NCBI RefSeq assembly: GCF_019402665.1
Contig: NZ_VSST01000019.1
Location: 62,001-126,000 of the forward strand
Direction of reading: 5' to 3'
From: Bradyrhizobium canariense
Lineage (GTDB): Bacteria; Pseudomonadota; Alphaproteobacteria; Rhizobiales; Xanthobacteraceae
DNA: 64,000 bases
The notes under the pieces are model-generated. The model saw nothing but the letters and a program-made list of their open reading frames with translations, did not search any database and had not been told where the DNA came from. Every line of letters begins with the position of its first letter. The first letter of the stretch is position 1. Positions 18,679 through 27,198 of this stretch are shown piece after piece. Both the position numbers and the translations under genes were made by a program.

Positions 18679-19926
18679 ATGTTTTCACGACGTGATTTGC
18701 TGGCCATGTCCGCGGCAGGCGCCGCCATGGTCGGTTCCAGTGCGCAGGCCGCAACCTTCGGCAATCCGGACGAGCCGCCGCAAGGCGCCGTCAACGCCAA
18801 GAGCCCCGGAAGCCTGACTGATCCCGGTCCGCAGAATCCCGAACTGGGCAAGCAATTCCCCTCCGCACAAAGCCCGCCGGCGACCGACGTCGGTGGCTTG
18901 CCGATGGATTGGGCCTCGTTCAACAATGCGCCGAGGCGCATCCAGAATGGCGGCTGGGCACGGCAAGTCACCGTCGAGGACTTCGCCATCTCGAAGGAAA
19001 TCTCCGGCGTCAATATGCGGCTGTCCGCCGGCGGCATCCGCGAGCTGCATTGGCATCAGGCGGCCGAATGGGCGATCATGACCTACGGCAGCTGCCGCAT
19101 CACCGTGCTCGACACGCAGGGGCGCCCCTATGTCGGCGACCTCAAGGCCGGCGACCTCTGGTATTTCCCACCGGGCGCACCGCACTCGCTGCAAGGCCTG
19201 GGGCCTGATGGTTGCGAATTCGTGATCTGTTTCGACGACGGCCACGCCAATGAGTTCAACACGCTGCTGGTGACGGACTGGCTCGCCCATACGCCGCCCG
19301 AGATACTCGGGAAGAATTTCGGCGTCCCCGCCGACGCTTTCGCGAAGATCCCGCTGCACAATCGCTGGATCTTCCAGGGCACGCTGCCCAGCGATCTCGC
19401 CGCCGATCGTGCCGCAGTCGCCAAGCATGCCGAAGCACCGCCCTATCCGTTCATCCATTCGCTCGGCAGTTCGGCGCCGGTAAAGGAGAGCTCCGCCGGC
19501 AGCATCCGCGTCGCCGACAGCAGCAACTTCAAGGTGGCCACCACCGTCGCCGCGGCGCTGGTGACGATGCCGCCGGGAGCGGTCCGGGAGATGCACTGGC
19601 ATCCGAACGCCGACGAGTGGCAGTACTACATCAAAGGCAAGGCGCGGATGACGGTGTTCGACACCGGCCCCAACGCGCTGACGACGGATTTCTCGGCCGG
19701 CGACATCGGCTATGTCCGGCGCAATCTCGGCCATTATGTCGAGAATGTCGGCGACACCGAATTGCAGTTCGTCGGCGTGTTCCGTGCGCCCCGCTACGAG
19801 GAGGTGTCGCTCTCCAACTGGCTGACACACACGCCGGCCACGCTGGTAGCCCAGCATTTCAACATCGACGAGAAGCTGATCGCCCAATGGCCGGACAGTA
19901 GCCCCGGTGTCATGCCCAAATCCTGA
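18679..19926 (+). CDS. Bicupin oxalate decarboxylase (exported)
   Basis: The 415-residue protein starts with a twin-arginine-type leader (FSRRDLLAMSAAGAAM), so it is probably exported folded. Two cupin domains each keep the manganese ligands: His124, His126, Glu130 and His169 in the first, His306, His308, Glu313 and His352 in the second. The lid loop that decides decarboxylase versus oxidase activity reads NEFNT (191-195), with Glu192 at the place of the catalytic lid Glu of B. subtilis OxdC (SENST). Decarboxylation of oxalate to formate and CO2 is therefore likely. An AGGAG site precedes the ATG. A strong terminator follows. Confidence 0.9.
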   Translation: MFSRRDLLAMSAAGAAMVGSSAQAATFGNPDEPPQGAVNAKSPGSLTDPGPQNPELGKQFPSAQSPPATDVGGLPMDWASFNNAPRRIQNGGWARQVTVEDFAISKEISGVNMRLSAGGIRELHWHQAAEWAIMTYGSCRITVLDTQGRPYVGDLKAGDLWYFPPGAPHSLQGLGPDGCEFVICFDDGHANEFNTLLVTDWLAHTPPEILGKNFGVPADAFAKIPLHNRWIFQGTLPSDLAADRAAVAKHAEAPPYPFIHSLGSSAPVKESSAGSIRVADSSNFKVATTVAAALVTMPPGAVREMHWHPNADEWQYYIKGKARMTVFDTGPNALTTDFSAGDIGYVRRNLGHYVENVGDTELQFVGVFRAPRYEEVSLSNWLTHTPATLVAQHFNIDEKLIAQWPDSSPGVMPKS

Positions 19927-19955
19927 AGCAAAGCCACATAGGGACAAGAACGAGG

Positions 19956-19986
19956 AAGGCGCCGAAACCGGCGCCTTTCTTTTTGT
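19956..19986 (+). terminator. Rho-independent terminator of the oxalate decarboxylase gene
   Basis: The stem AAGGCGCCG / CGGCGCCTT (9 bp, AAAC loop) is followed by TCTTTTTG. It lies 30 nt after the stop codon and before the convergent cydB. The T-run is on the plus-strand side only, so it terminates plus-strand transcription. Confidence 0.85.
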
Positions 19987-20009
19987 TCGCCTTTCGAGCC
20001 GTGCAGCGG

Positions 20010-20996
20010 TCAGTAGTGATCGGCCGCTGGGGCCGCCTTGCCGCGGAAAACGCGATAACCGACGGCGACATAGAGCAGCATCAGCGGGAATACGACCAGG
20101 CCGGCGCCCCAGAACATGAAGGCGAGACTTGCATGAGGCGCCGCGGCCTCGTCGATCGTGATGACGAACGGGATCATGTAGGGCCAGAACGACAGAGCGA
20201 GCGTGGCGAAAGCCGCCACGAAGATCAGCGCGACCATATGGAACGGCCAATAATCGTCATGGACCAGGATGCTCTTGGCCAGCATCGCGGCCGCACCGGC
20301 GCCGATCGCGGGAAACACGAGCAGATAGGGCCGGTCGGTCCAGCGCTGCAGAATCGGAAGATGCTCGGCAAGCGCATATGCAAAGACGACGACCAGGAAC
20401 ACCAGGACGCCGGTCGCCAGCGGCGGGATCTGGCTCCGCGCGGCATCCCGAACGGGACCATCACTCTTCCTCACCAGCCAGCAGGCCCCGAGCAGCGAAT
20501 AGCCGAAGCAGAGTCCAATCCCGCACAGGGCGGAAAAGGCGGTCAGCCAGCCGAGCGTTCCACCGGTATAATCGCCGTTGGAGAACTGAAGCCCTTCGAC
20601 GAGAGCGCCGACCATCGCGCCCTGCATGAAGCTGGCGGCGAACGAGCCCGCGACGAAACCGACGTCCCAGACCCAGCGCGAACGGAGGGCCTTGCCGCGA
20701 AACTCGAAGGCCACGCCGCGCAGGATCAATCCAAGCAGCATCACGACGACAGGGATATAGAGGGCCGACATCACCATGGCGTAGACAACGGGGAACGAGC
20801 CCCACATGATCACGCCCGTGACGATCAGCCAGGTCTCATTGCCGTCCCAGACCGGAGCGACCGTGCTCAGCATGGCATGCCGCTTCGCCTCGCTGCCGGC
20901 CACACCGAACAGCATGCCGACGCCGAGATCGAACCCGTCGAGGAGGAGATAGATCAGAATGCTGATGGCAAGAAGGGCAACCCAGTACATCACCAT
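20010..20996 (-). CDS. cydB: Cytochrome bd-type quinol oxidase subunit II
   Basis: This 328-residue integral membrane subunit has about eight helices. The N-terminus (YWVALLAISILIYLLLDGFDLGVG) carries the LDGFDLG signature. I chose the ATG at 20996, two nt after the cydA stop; the frame stays open to 21341 but the extra codons overlap cydA. Together with CydA it forms a quinol:O2 oxidoreductase, conserving energy without proton pumping. No CydX-like small subunit was recognised after it, where the convergent oxalate decarboxylase terminator begins. Confidence 0.95.
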   Translation of the reverse strand: MVMYWVALLAISILIYLLLDGFDLGVGMLFGVAGSEAKRHAMLSTVAPVWDGNETWLIVTGVIMWGSFPVVYAMVMSALYIPVVVMLLGLILRGVAFEFRGKALRSRWVWDVGFVAGSFAASFMQGAMVGALVEGLQFSNGDYTGGTLGWLTAFSALCGIGLCFGYSLLGACWLVRKSDGPVRDAARSQIPPLATGVLVFLVVVFAYALAEHLPILQRWTDRPYLLVFPAIGAGAAAMLAKSILVHDDYWPFHMVALIFVAAFATLALSFWPYMIPFVITIDEAAAPHASLAFMFWGAGLVVFPLMLLYVAVGYRVFRGKAAPAADHY

Positions 20997-20998
20997 GG

Positions 20999-22408
20999 TT
21001 ACTCTCCTGCCTCGAGATAGCTGCGGGCGGTCGGCACCTGATCGGCGAGCGACATCGGCCGATTGGGCACGGGAGCGAGGAGCGGCTTGCCGCCGAGTCC
21101 CGCCGGGCCGGCACGCAGCAGCCGATAGATGTAATACGTCCCGAACGAAAAGATGAAGGCGTAGACCGCGACGAACAGGATCAGGGAAGCCAACGCAGCC
21201 GACGCGGTCAGGAACGGCGTCACGGCGTCCGCAGTGCGGAGCACGCCGTAGATGGTCCATGGTTGGCGCCCCACTTCCGCGGTGTACCAGCCGGTGAGAA
21301 TTGCGATCCACGGCAGCGGGAAGCTGAGGAAGATGCCCCACAGCAGCAGGCGGCTCCGATCCAGCCGATGCTTGAGGCCAAGCCAGGTCCCGAGCCAGGC
21401 CAGCCCCAGCATCACGAAACCGCAGCCGACCATGATGCGGAAGGCGAAGAAGGGTATCGTTACCGGCGGCCGGTCCTGCGGCGCAAAGCTGGTCAGGCCG
21501 ACCTCTTTCGATGTCAGGCTCATGCTGCCGATGATGCTGCCGAGCACGGGAATCGAGATCGCGTGTTTGTTCGATTCGGCGCTCGAATCGGGAATTGCGA
21601 TCAGCACCTCCGAGGCCGGCTGCTCGTCATGCCAGCGTGTCTCGATCGCGGCGAACTTAGCCGGCTGGTAGTCGTGGACGTAGTCACCGACGAGATGCCC
21701 GATGAAGAGTTGGACCGGCAGCAGCACGGCCGCGAGCGCAAGGCCCATCCGCAGCATTACATGCGCCTCGGCGCGATAGGTCCGCCGCAGCAGATACCAC
21801 GCGCCGGTCGCCGCCACGCAGAACGCGCCAGTCAGATAGGACGCGAGCAGCATATGCGGAAACCGGACCCAGACCACGCGATTGAAGATGATCTGCGCCC
21901 AGTCATCAGGCACGAACTGGCCGTTCTGCAGGACGTAGCCGGTCGGCACCTGCATCCAGCTGTTGTTGACCATGATCCAGAACGCCGACAGCGTGGTTCC
22001 GAGCGCAACCATCGCGGTCGAGAACAGGTAGAACCACGGCGGCACCCGGGGCCGACCGAAGATGAGGATGCCGAAGAAGCCCGCCTCCAGCATGAAGGCG
22101 GTGAATGTTTCGTAGGACAGAAGCGGGCCCTGGATCGGACCCGACATCTTCGAGAGCACGCTCCAGTTCGTTCCGAACTGAAATGCCATCACCATGCCCG
22201 ATACGACGCCCATGCCGAAGGCCACGCCGAAGATCTTCAGCCAGAACGCGAACAGGGTCCGGTAGACGGGCTTGCCACTGTACTGGTGCATCGCTTCGAG
22301 CACGGTGAGCCAGGCCGCAAGCCCGATCGTGAATGCCGGGAAGATGATGTGGAACGAGATGGTGAAGGCGAATTGCAGCCGCGACAGGAGGAGTGCCGTC
22401 GGATCCAT
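20999..22408 (-). CDS. cydA: Cytochrome bd-type (cyanide-insensitive, CIO) quinol oxidase subunit I
   Basis: This 469-residue haem-bearing subunit starts at the ATG at 22408, after a GGGAGG site. The b595 ligand region is SFHIIFPAF (His20) and FPHMLLASY carries the second conserved His. The quinol-site motif GWYTAEVGRQPW is present. The Q-loop is short, as in the CIO/short-loop subfamily, rather than the longer E. coli type. CIO oxidases are relatively cyanide-resistant and support low-oxygen or stress respiration. The cydB start follows two nt after the stop. Confidence 0.95.
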   Translation of the reverse strand: MDPTALLLSRLQFAFTISFHIIFPAFTIGLAAWLTVLEAMHQYSGKPVYRTLFAFWLKIFGVAFGMGVVSGMVMAFQFGTNWSVLSKMSGPIQGPLLSYETFTAFMLEAGFFGILIFGRPRVPPWFYLFSTAMVALGTTLSAFWIMVNNSWMQVPTGYVLQNGQFVPDDWAQIIFNRVVWVRFPHMLLASYLTGAFCVAATGAWYLLRRTYRAEAHVMLRMGLALAAVLLPVQLFIGHLVGDYVHDYQPAKFAAIETRWHDEQPASEVLIAIPDSSAESNKHAISIPVLGSIIGSMSLTSKEVGLTSFAPQDRPPVTIPFFAFRIMVGCGFVMLGLAWLGTWLGLKHRLDRSRLLLWGIFLSFPLPWIAILTGWYTAEVGRQPWTIYGVLRTADAVTPFLTASAALASLILFVAVYAFIFSFGTYYIYRLLRAGPAGLGGKPLLAPVPNRPMSLADQVPTARSYLEAGE

Positions 22409-22606
22409 CGGAGAGCCTCCCGTTCGCTCACGCCCGCTTCGCGGTCGCCCGCGCGCGAGCGGCCGATTGCGGAATGTTGTCGACCTTGAGCACCGCGGCC
22501 GCACCCCGGAGCTTATCCGCGGGACGGCGCATGCGCTTCCGCGAACGAACGTCCTCTTTCCGAATGGCATGGCGAGCGCCTCTACCTGCAACAAGCGAGC
22601 GCGACG

Positions 22607-23275
22607 TCAGTGCGAATGGCTTCGCCGGCGGCAGAGCCAGAGAACGTATATCGACGATGCAATCGGCAGAGCGAGGCTCCAGGTTCCCAACCATTTCGTC
22701 ACGCAACCGCCGACGGCGGCCCCTAGCAGGAACGCCAAACAGAGCGTGAGCATGGTTCCGGCGCCGCGCGCCGCATCGCGATCAGGCGCCGCAACGAACT
22801 GATCCATGGCCCGGAGCATGTTGCCGGTGACCGTGACCGAGAGATATTTCCAGTGACCGACCTGTCTGAAGCTTGCCGACTGCAGCGCGACGCCAAAGGA
22901 GATGACGAGGATCGTGATCTCATCCGAAACGCGATGAAGCAACAGCATCGTCGCGGCGAGACAGACGATCTCTCCGATGAGGCAACATAACGCCGCCCGG
23001 GTGCGAACCGCCACCAACGCTCCCAGGACAAAGGCCACGAGTGGAAGAAGATGGTGAAGCGCGCGCTGCCATTGCCCTGATAGCGCGTAGACTCCGAGGA
23101 AGACGACATTGCCGGTTTGCGAGCTCGCGAAGACGCCGAGTGACAGCCAGGTAAACGCGTCGAGGAAACCGCCCGACATGCTCAGCACAGAGGCAACCAG
23201 CAGCGATCGTTCCGGGGCACATGCTTCGACGCTTGTCCCGGCCAGGGGCTCCAGTGCTGCAGTTTGCATGGCCAT
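22607..23275 (-). CDS. YoaK family (DUF1275) membrane protein
   Basis: The 222-residue membrane protein has about six helices and the DUF1275 features: GGFLDAFTWLSLGVFASSQTGN near the N-terminus and SVTVTGNM later. Function of the family is unknown. The ATG at 23275 (MAMQTAALEP) is 19 nt past the fdhD stop. The frame is open further upstream but would run into fdhD. It sits in a minus-strand run from hdeD to cydB, with 198 nt between its stop and the cydA start. Confidence 0.87.
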   Translation of the reverse strand: MAMQTAALEPLAGTSVEACAPERSLLVASVLSMSGGFLDAFTWLSLGVFASSQTGNVVFLGVYALSGQWQRALHHLLPLVAFVLGALVAVRTRAALCCLIGEIVCLAATMLLLHRVSDEITILVISFGVALQSASFRQVGHWKYLSVTVTGNMLRAMDQFVAAPDRDAARGAGTMLTLCLAFLLGAAVGGCVTKWLGTWSLALPIASSIYVLWLCRRRSHSH

Positions 23276-23294
23276 ATTCGCGGGTCCGCCGAAG

Positions 23295-24131
23295 TCAGCA
23301 GCCGGCGCGCGGGGCGGCCTCGTCAGGCAGCAGAACACGGCGCGGATGCGTGAACACGCCGTATCCGTCATCGCGGGCGACGGCGAGTAGCGTGATTCCC
23401 GCCTCGTTCGCGGTCTGGATCGCGAGCGCGGTCGGCGCGGAAACGGCCACAACGACCGGCGCGCCGATCATCGCGGCCTTCTGCACCATCTCCACCGAAA
23501 CCCGGCTCGTCAGCAGCACGGCGCTGTCGCAGGCTGACTTGCCGTCGCGGACGATGGCGCCGGCAAGCTTGTCGAGCGCATTGTGCCGGCCGACATCCTC
23601 CCTGATCAGAGCAATGCCGGTGCGAGGGCGCCACAAGGCTGCCGCGTGAACGGACCGCGTATGTTGGTTCAATATCTGGAGGGGAGACAGCGCATGCATG
23701 GCGTTCAGCAGGTCCCGCGCATGAAAGGCAATGCCACGCCCTTCAACGCGTGACGGCGCGCGACGCGCCTGTTCAAGGCTTTCGATGCCGCATAATCCGC
23801 ATCCGACCGGACCGCTGATGGCGCGGCGCCGCGCGGCCAGGGTCGTCACGCGGTCCCCCCCAAGCCACATCCGCACTTCCATGCCGAGTTCGTTCGAGAT
23901 CAGCTCGATGCTCCTGATCTCGCTTGCGCGGTCGATGATCGCCTCGGTGAGGCTGAAGCCGACACCGAAATCCTCCAGATCGGCCGGCGTTCCCATCATC
24001 ACGGCATGGGTCGATCCGTTGTAGGTGAGCGCGATGGCGCTCTCCTCGGCAACCAGCCGCGATGTCGATTTCGTGCGACCGCTGCGCCAGGCGATCTCCC
24101 GGTGCCGCGTGAATGTCGACCCTGTCATCAT
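23295..24131 (-). CDS. fdhD: FdhD, formate dehydrogenase accessory sulfurtransferase
   Basis: This 278-residue protein transfers sulphur from a cysteine desulfurase to the molybdenum cofactor of formate dehydrogenases, a step needed for activity. The catalytic CxxC is Cys111 and Cys114 in GCGLCGIES. The C-terminal half has EDVGRHNALDKL, the family signature. It starts 3 nt after the hdeD stop. The only formate-dehydrogenase-like enzyme in view is the YdeP-type protein at 16138-18429. Confidence 0.95.
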   Translation of the reverse strand: MMTGSTFTRHREIAWRSGRTKSTSRLVAEESAIALTYNGSTHAVMMGTPADLEDFGVGFSLTEAIIDRASEIRSIELISNELGMEVRMWLGGDRVTTLAARRRAISGPVGCGLCGIESLEQARRAPSRVEGRGIAFHARDLLNAMHALSPLQILNQHTRSVHAAALWRPRTGIALIREDVGRHNALDKLAGAIVRDGKSACDSAVLLTSRVSVEMVQKAAMIGAPVVVAVSAPTALAIQTANEAGITLLAVARDDGYGVFTHPRRVLLPDEAAPRAGC

Positions 24132-24134
24132 GGC

Positions 24135-24734
24135 TCACACCGCCGCCGGTTCGGCCGAATGCCGCGAGGCCCGGCTTCTGAGCGCGAGCCCGAATGCAAT
24201 AAAGCCCCAACCCTGGAAGACCAGATCGACGACCAGCATCGCACCGAGCAGCCACAGGCCGACGGCGGGCAAGACCGCAATCAGCATGGCGCCGACGCAG
24301 AACGTCACAACGCCGGCTGCCACGACCCAGCGCCAGCCCGCCGCCGGCCGGATATGGAAACCTGCCCAAATCCGTGTCGCACCGGCAACGACGAGGAAGG
24401 CGCACACCACGAGCGACAGCGTGAACGACGCGAGCAGCGGATCATAGAGAATGACGGCTCCGGCAGCGGCATAGACGATTCCGGCGAGCAGCCAGAACAG
24501 GAAGCCGCGCAGGCCGTGCACCGAACAGGCATGCACGATCTGGAAGATCCCGGCGACTGCCATGGTGACGCCGATGACGAGCACGGAAGCGAGGCTTGCT
24601 GCCATCAGATTGGCCGACGCAATGCCGCCGAGGATCAGTTCACCGACCCCCAGCGCAACGAACCAGCCCCATTTTCCGCTGATCGCGTGAACGGCCCTTC
24701 CGAGCGACGCCTTCGAGTTCGACATATCCGTCAT
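24135..24734 (-). CDS. HdeD family (DUF308) acid-resistance membrane protein
   Basis: This 199-residue membrane protein has about six helices arranged as three similar hairpins (GVGELILGGIASANLMAAS, AGIVYAAAGAVILYDP, AGVVTFCVGAMLI), as in HdeD/DUF308. E. coli HdeD contributes to acid resistance at high cell density. The first ATG (24734) has an AAGGG about 10 nt upstream; a second in-frame ATG at 24725 is possible. A perfect inverted repeat lies 19 bp upstream. It leads the closely spaced fdhD and yoaK genes. Confidence 0.85.
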   Translation of the reverse strand: MTDMSNSKASLGRAVHAISGKWGWFVALGVGELILGGIASANLMAASLASVLVIGVTMAVAGIFQIVHACSVHGLRGFLFWLLAGIVYAAAGAVILYDPLLASFTLSLVVCAFLVVAGATRIWAGFHIRPAAGWRWVVAAGVVTFCVGAMLIAVLPAVGLWLLGAMLVVDLVFQGWGFIAFGLALRSRASRHSAEPAAV

Positions 24735-24752
24735 GGCTTGACCCTTGTACGT

Positions 24753-24772
24753 ATGACCGGCCTGCCGGTCAT
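24753..24772. promoter_or_regulatory. Perfect inverted repeat upstream of hdeD (candidate operator)
   Basis: ATGACCGGC-CT-GCCGGTCAT has two perfect 9-bp arms, centred about 28 bp upstream of the hdeD start. Its position and symmetry suit a dimeric repressor site overlapping the transcription start or leader. It could instead act as an RNA hairpin in the leader. No regulator gene is adjacent. Confidence 0.4.
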
Positions 24773-25018
24773 GGATGCGGTCAAGCCTATAGAGATCCGC
24801 GTCCAGTCATCTTTCGAGGATGCAGCGCCATTGTTTCATCCGCACGATGTGAAACGCTGCTGCGGGATTCACGACCGACGGGTAGGCGGCGTGCGCCCTG
24901 GTCGATCAATGCGAAGACGATCAGACAGCAATACGCGGACGCGAGGATCTCCCTCGCTTCCGCGTCGTCGCTGCGCGGCGGCCCGCTTCGCTTTGCGGCC
25001 GCATCCCATGCCAGGTGC

Positions 25019-25519
25019 TTACGAGTTCGGGCCGTCGCGGCCGGTCTCGTACAAGAACCAGATCCGCCGCTCCGTCTCGTCGATCCAGTTTTCCAGCAGG
25101 CTTGCGGTCGCGACATCGCCGTATTCGTCGCAGAGCTCGTGGACCCGGCGCATTTCCCGCGTCAGTTGCTGATTGTCGCTGCGCAGCTCGGCCAGCATGT
25201 CCTGCGGCTCGACATAATCGGCGTCGTTGTCGAGAATGCGCTGCTCGCGCGCGATCTGGCCGATCGAGCGCAGCGTGGTTCCGCCGATCTTGCGTGCCCG
25301 CTCGGCAATGTCGTCGGTCATGGCAAAGATCTGCTCGGCCTGCTCGTCGAGCATGAGGTGGTAGTCGCGAAAGTGCCTACCCGACACGTGCCAGTGGAAG
25401 TTCTTGGTCTTCAGGTACAGCGCGAAGACATCAGCCAGCAGCGCTCTCAGCGCGGCTGGAACGTCCCGGTTCGCATTGGCCCCGAGATCCGTCGGGCTTT
25501 GGAGATCTGCTTTGGTCAT
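25019..25519 (-). CDS. dps: Dps-family ferroxidase / DNA-protection protein
   Basis: This 166-residue ferritin-like miniferritin has ferroxidase ligands visible in KNFHWHVSGRHFRDYHLMLDEQAE (His, Asp and Glu across the subunit interface). It stores iron and consumes hydrogen peroxide, protecting DNA. I prefer the ATG at 25519, with AAGGA 8 nt upstream; an ATG three codons earlier (25528) is possible but its site is poorer. It sits between cytochrome b561 (63 nt upstream) and hdeD on the same strand. Confidence 0.9.
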   Translation of the reverse strand: MTKADLQSPTDLGANANRDVPAALRALLADVFALYLKTKNFHWHVSGRHFRDYHLMLDEQAEQIFAMTDDIAERARKIGGTTLRSIGQIAREQRILDNDADYVEPQDMLAELRSDNQQLTREMRRVHELCDEYGDVATASLLENWIDETERRIWFLYETGRDGPNS

Positions 25520-25582
25520 TGTCGTCATCCTTGCTGGAGGTTTAGAAATTTGAGGTGCGGATTTCGCCGGCACGCGAAGCAC

Positions 25583-26146
25583 TCATTCCGCCGGCGTCGT
25601 CCTGTTCCGCAGTCGAAAGGGTGCGATCGTCCCGAACACGCCGTCGCGGCGAACCAAAGCGTGGAACAGCGCCGCCGCCAGATGCAGTAGCACGAGGGCA
25701 AAGAACGCGAAGCCCAGGTAAAAATGAGCATTCCATAGCAATGTGTGCACGCGGTCGCTCTGCGGCAGCAACGCCGGAATTCGAATCCCGCCATACAGGA
25801 CGACTGGATAAGCCGCAGCCCAAAGCATGCCGAGACCCAGCAACGGCATGACGATCATGAAGCCATAGAGGAGCCGATGCGACAATCTTGCTCCCAGCTT
25901 GATCGCCGGCGGAAGATCTGCCGGCAACGGCGGCGCGCCGTAATGGAGCCGCAGCGCCAGCCTGATCACAACGAGGACCAGAAGCGTGACGCCGAGCGTC
26001 TTGTGGATCAGGATGAGCGGCAAGTACTTCGGCGCCACGGTGGACACCATGCCGACGCCGATGAAGAACATGGCAACGATACAGGCTGCCATCAGCCAGT
26101 GCAGCAGCCGCTGGATCAGGGCGAAACGATGCGGAGCGTTGCTCAT
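25583..26146 (-). CDS. Cytochrome b561
   Basis: This 187-residue, four-helix di-haem b membrane protein begins FALIQRLLHWLMAACI (first haem His in LLHW). Further His residues are in LIHKTLG, SHRLLYG and LVLLHLAAALFHAL. Such proteins pass electrons between quinol and periplasmic partners. The start overlaps the preceding catalase-like peroxidase stop by 4 nt, suggesting that b561 supplies electrons to the peroxidase. That pairing recurs in proteobacteria but is inferred here. Confidence 0.9.
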   Translation of the reverse strand: MSNAPHRFALIQRLLHWLMAACIVAMFFIGVGMVSTVAPKYLPLILIHKTLGVTLLVLVVIRLALRLHYGAPPLPADLPPAIKLGARLSHRLLYGFMIVMPLLGLGMLWAAAYPVVLYGGIRIPALLPQSDRVHTLLWNAHFYLGFAFFALVLLHLAAALFHALVRRDGVFGTIAPFRLRNRTTPAE

Positions 26147-27198
26147 GGCCTCGCCGACTCGGTTCGCGGATAGTCGCCGGCTTCGGCCGCACGCAAATCG
26201 TAGGACTTGCGGTAGACCGACGAGCGCGCGGCCGGGAAAGGATCGTCCGACAGCCGGATTCCCCGCGGCAGCACGGTCGGATCGAAGTTGATGTCGCGGC
26301 AGGGTCCATCCCGCTCGGGTTCGATCCGCTGCACGGCAAGCGTTCCGAGCTGCACCTTACGGCGCCCCTCGGGCCAGGGCCTGCTCGGGTCCGCGATCGG
26401 ATCGCCGGGATCTGCGACCGTCGTAACCATGGTCCAGCGCTGCGGGCCGGCGGTCCTGATTCGCTCCACTATCTCTTGCTCGAGAAAATCCGGACCGCGC
26501 TTTTCCAGCTCGGCTTGCGAAACCGGAACGGGCTGCACAGTGGGCAGCAGCGACCATCGCACCGCGTGCTCCCCGCCCTTCGCGTTCGTGAAGATGAAAC
26601 TGTTGAGCCCGTGGTAAGGCTCCTCCGCATAGCTGGTGGTCCAGGGCGCCGTCTTCGCCCAGGTCGCGAAGGCGGCAAATTCCGGATTTGCGTGGATGAA
26701 AATCTTCATCGCCTCCGGCTCCTTCTCGGCGGATGCGATCAACAGGTCGTGAAACGCCCGCGGCGTGGACACTGCAAAGAACGGCGGGTTGATCAGGGCC
26801 ATCCGCCACTCTTCGCCATCCGCTGCGGCGATCTGCAATCCCAAACCGCGCACACGGACAGTTGCATCCACGGCGTTCGGATCCGCAGTGCCGAGATTGA
26901 AGCGACCCAGCGCCGGATACGTGCCGCGTTCGAAGACCTTGGCCCGCGAAAGTTCTACGCCGTTTCCGTTGGCCTCGAAGATGCCGGTGAAGCAGATCCC
27001 CTTCGCATGATTTCGCCGGTGCCCGAGCGGTGCGCCGCTCGGAGGCGTCAGCGCCGCAATCATCTGCTCCGGCGTCAGGCGCCCGGGCGAGAGCCAGCCC
27101 GCAGTGTACGCGAACGCCGCAGCCCCGCCTCCGAGGATGGCCGCTATCAACACGAGCGGTCCGAGTCCCGAACGCGGCAGTTTGCCTGATTGATTCAT
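26143..27198 (-). CDS. Catalase-family peroxidase, membrane-anchored (SrpA-like)
   Basis: The 351-residue protein begins with an N-terminal hydrophobic segment (LGPLVLIAAILGGGAAAFAY), a membrane anchor or uncleaved signal, then a short catalase-fold domain. The distal haem His is in RRNHAKG, and the proximal Tyr is probably in ARSSVYRKSYDLR near the C-terminus. It lacks the NADPH-binding and flavodoxin-like parts of full catalases, as in SrpA-type catalase-related peroxidases, which act mainly as peroxidases. The start at 27198 has GAGGAGAAGCG just upstream; the open frame before it is rejected. It overlaps cytochrome b561. Confidence 0.88.
   Translation of the reverse strand: MNQSGKLPRSGLGPLVLIAAILGGGAAAFAYTAGWLSPGRLTPEQMIAALTPPSGAPLGHRRNHAKGICFTGIFEANGNGVELSRAKVFERGTYPALGRFNLGTADPNAVDATVRVRGLGLQIAAADGEEWRMALINPPFFAVSTPRAFHDLLIASAEKEPEAMKIFIHANPEFAAFATWAKTAPWTTSYAEEPYHGLNSFIFTNAKGGEHAVRWSLLPTVQPVPVSQAELEKRGPDFLEQEIVERIRTAGPQRWTMVTTVADPGDPIADPSRPWPEGRRKVQLGTLAVQRIEPERDGPCRDINFDPTVLPRGIRLSDDPFPAARSSVYRKSYDLRAAEAGDYPRTESARP

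Noticed and set aside
18685-20250. A 521-codon open frame on the minus strand, antisense to the oxalate decarboxylase gene
   Set aside because: It mirrors a well-conserved bicupin gene on the other strand, has an arginine- and histidine-rich composition with no domain, and arises from the high GC content.
24787-25116. A 109-codon minus-strand frame between dps and hdeD
   Set aside because: It overlaps the end of dps, lacks a site and has no conserved features.
24006-25172. A 388-codon plus-strand frame over fdhD, hdeD and dps
   Set aside because: It spans three conserved minus-strand genes and lacks any motif.
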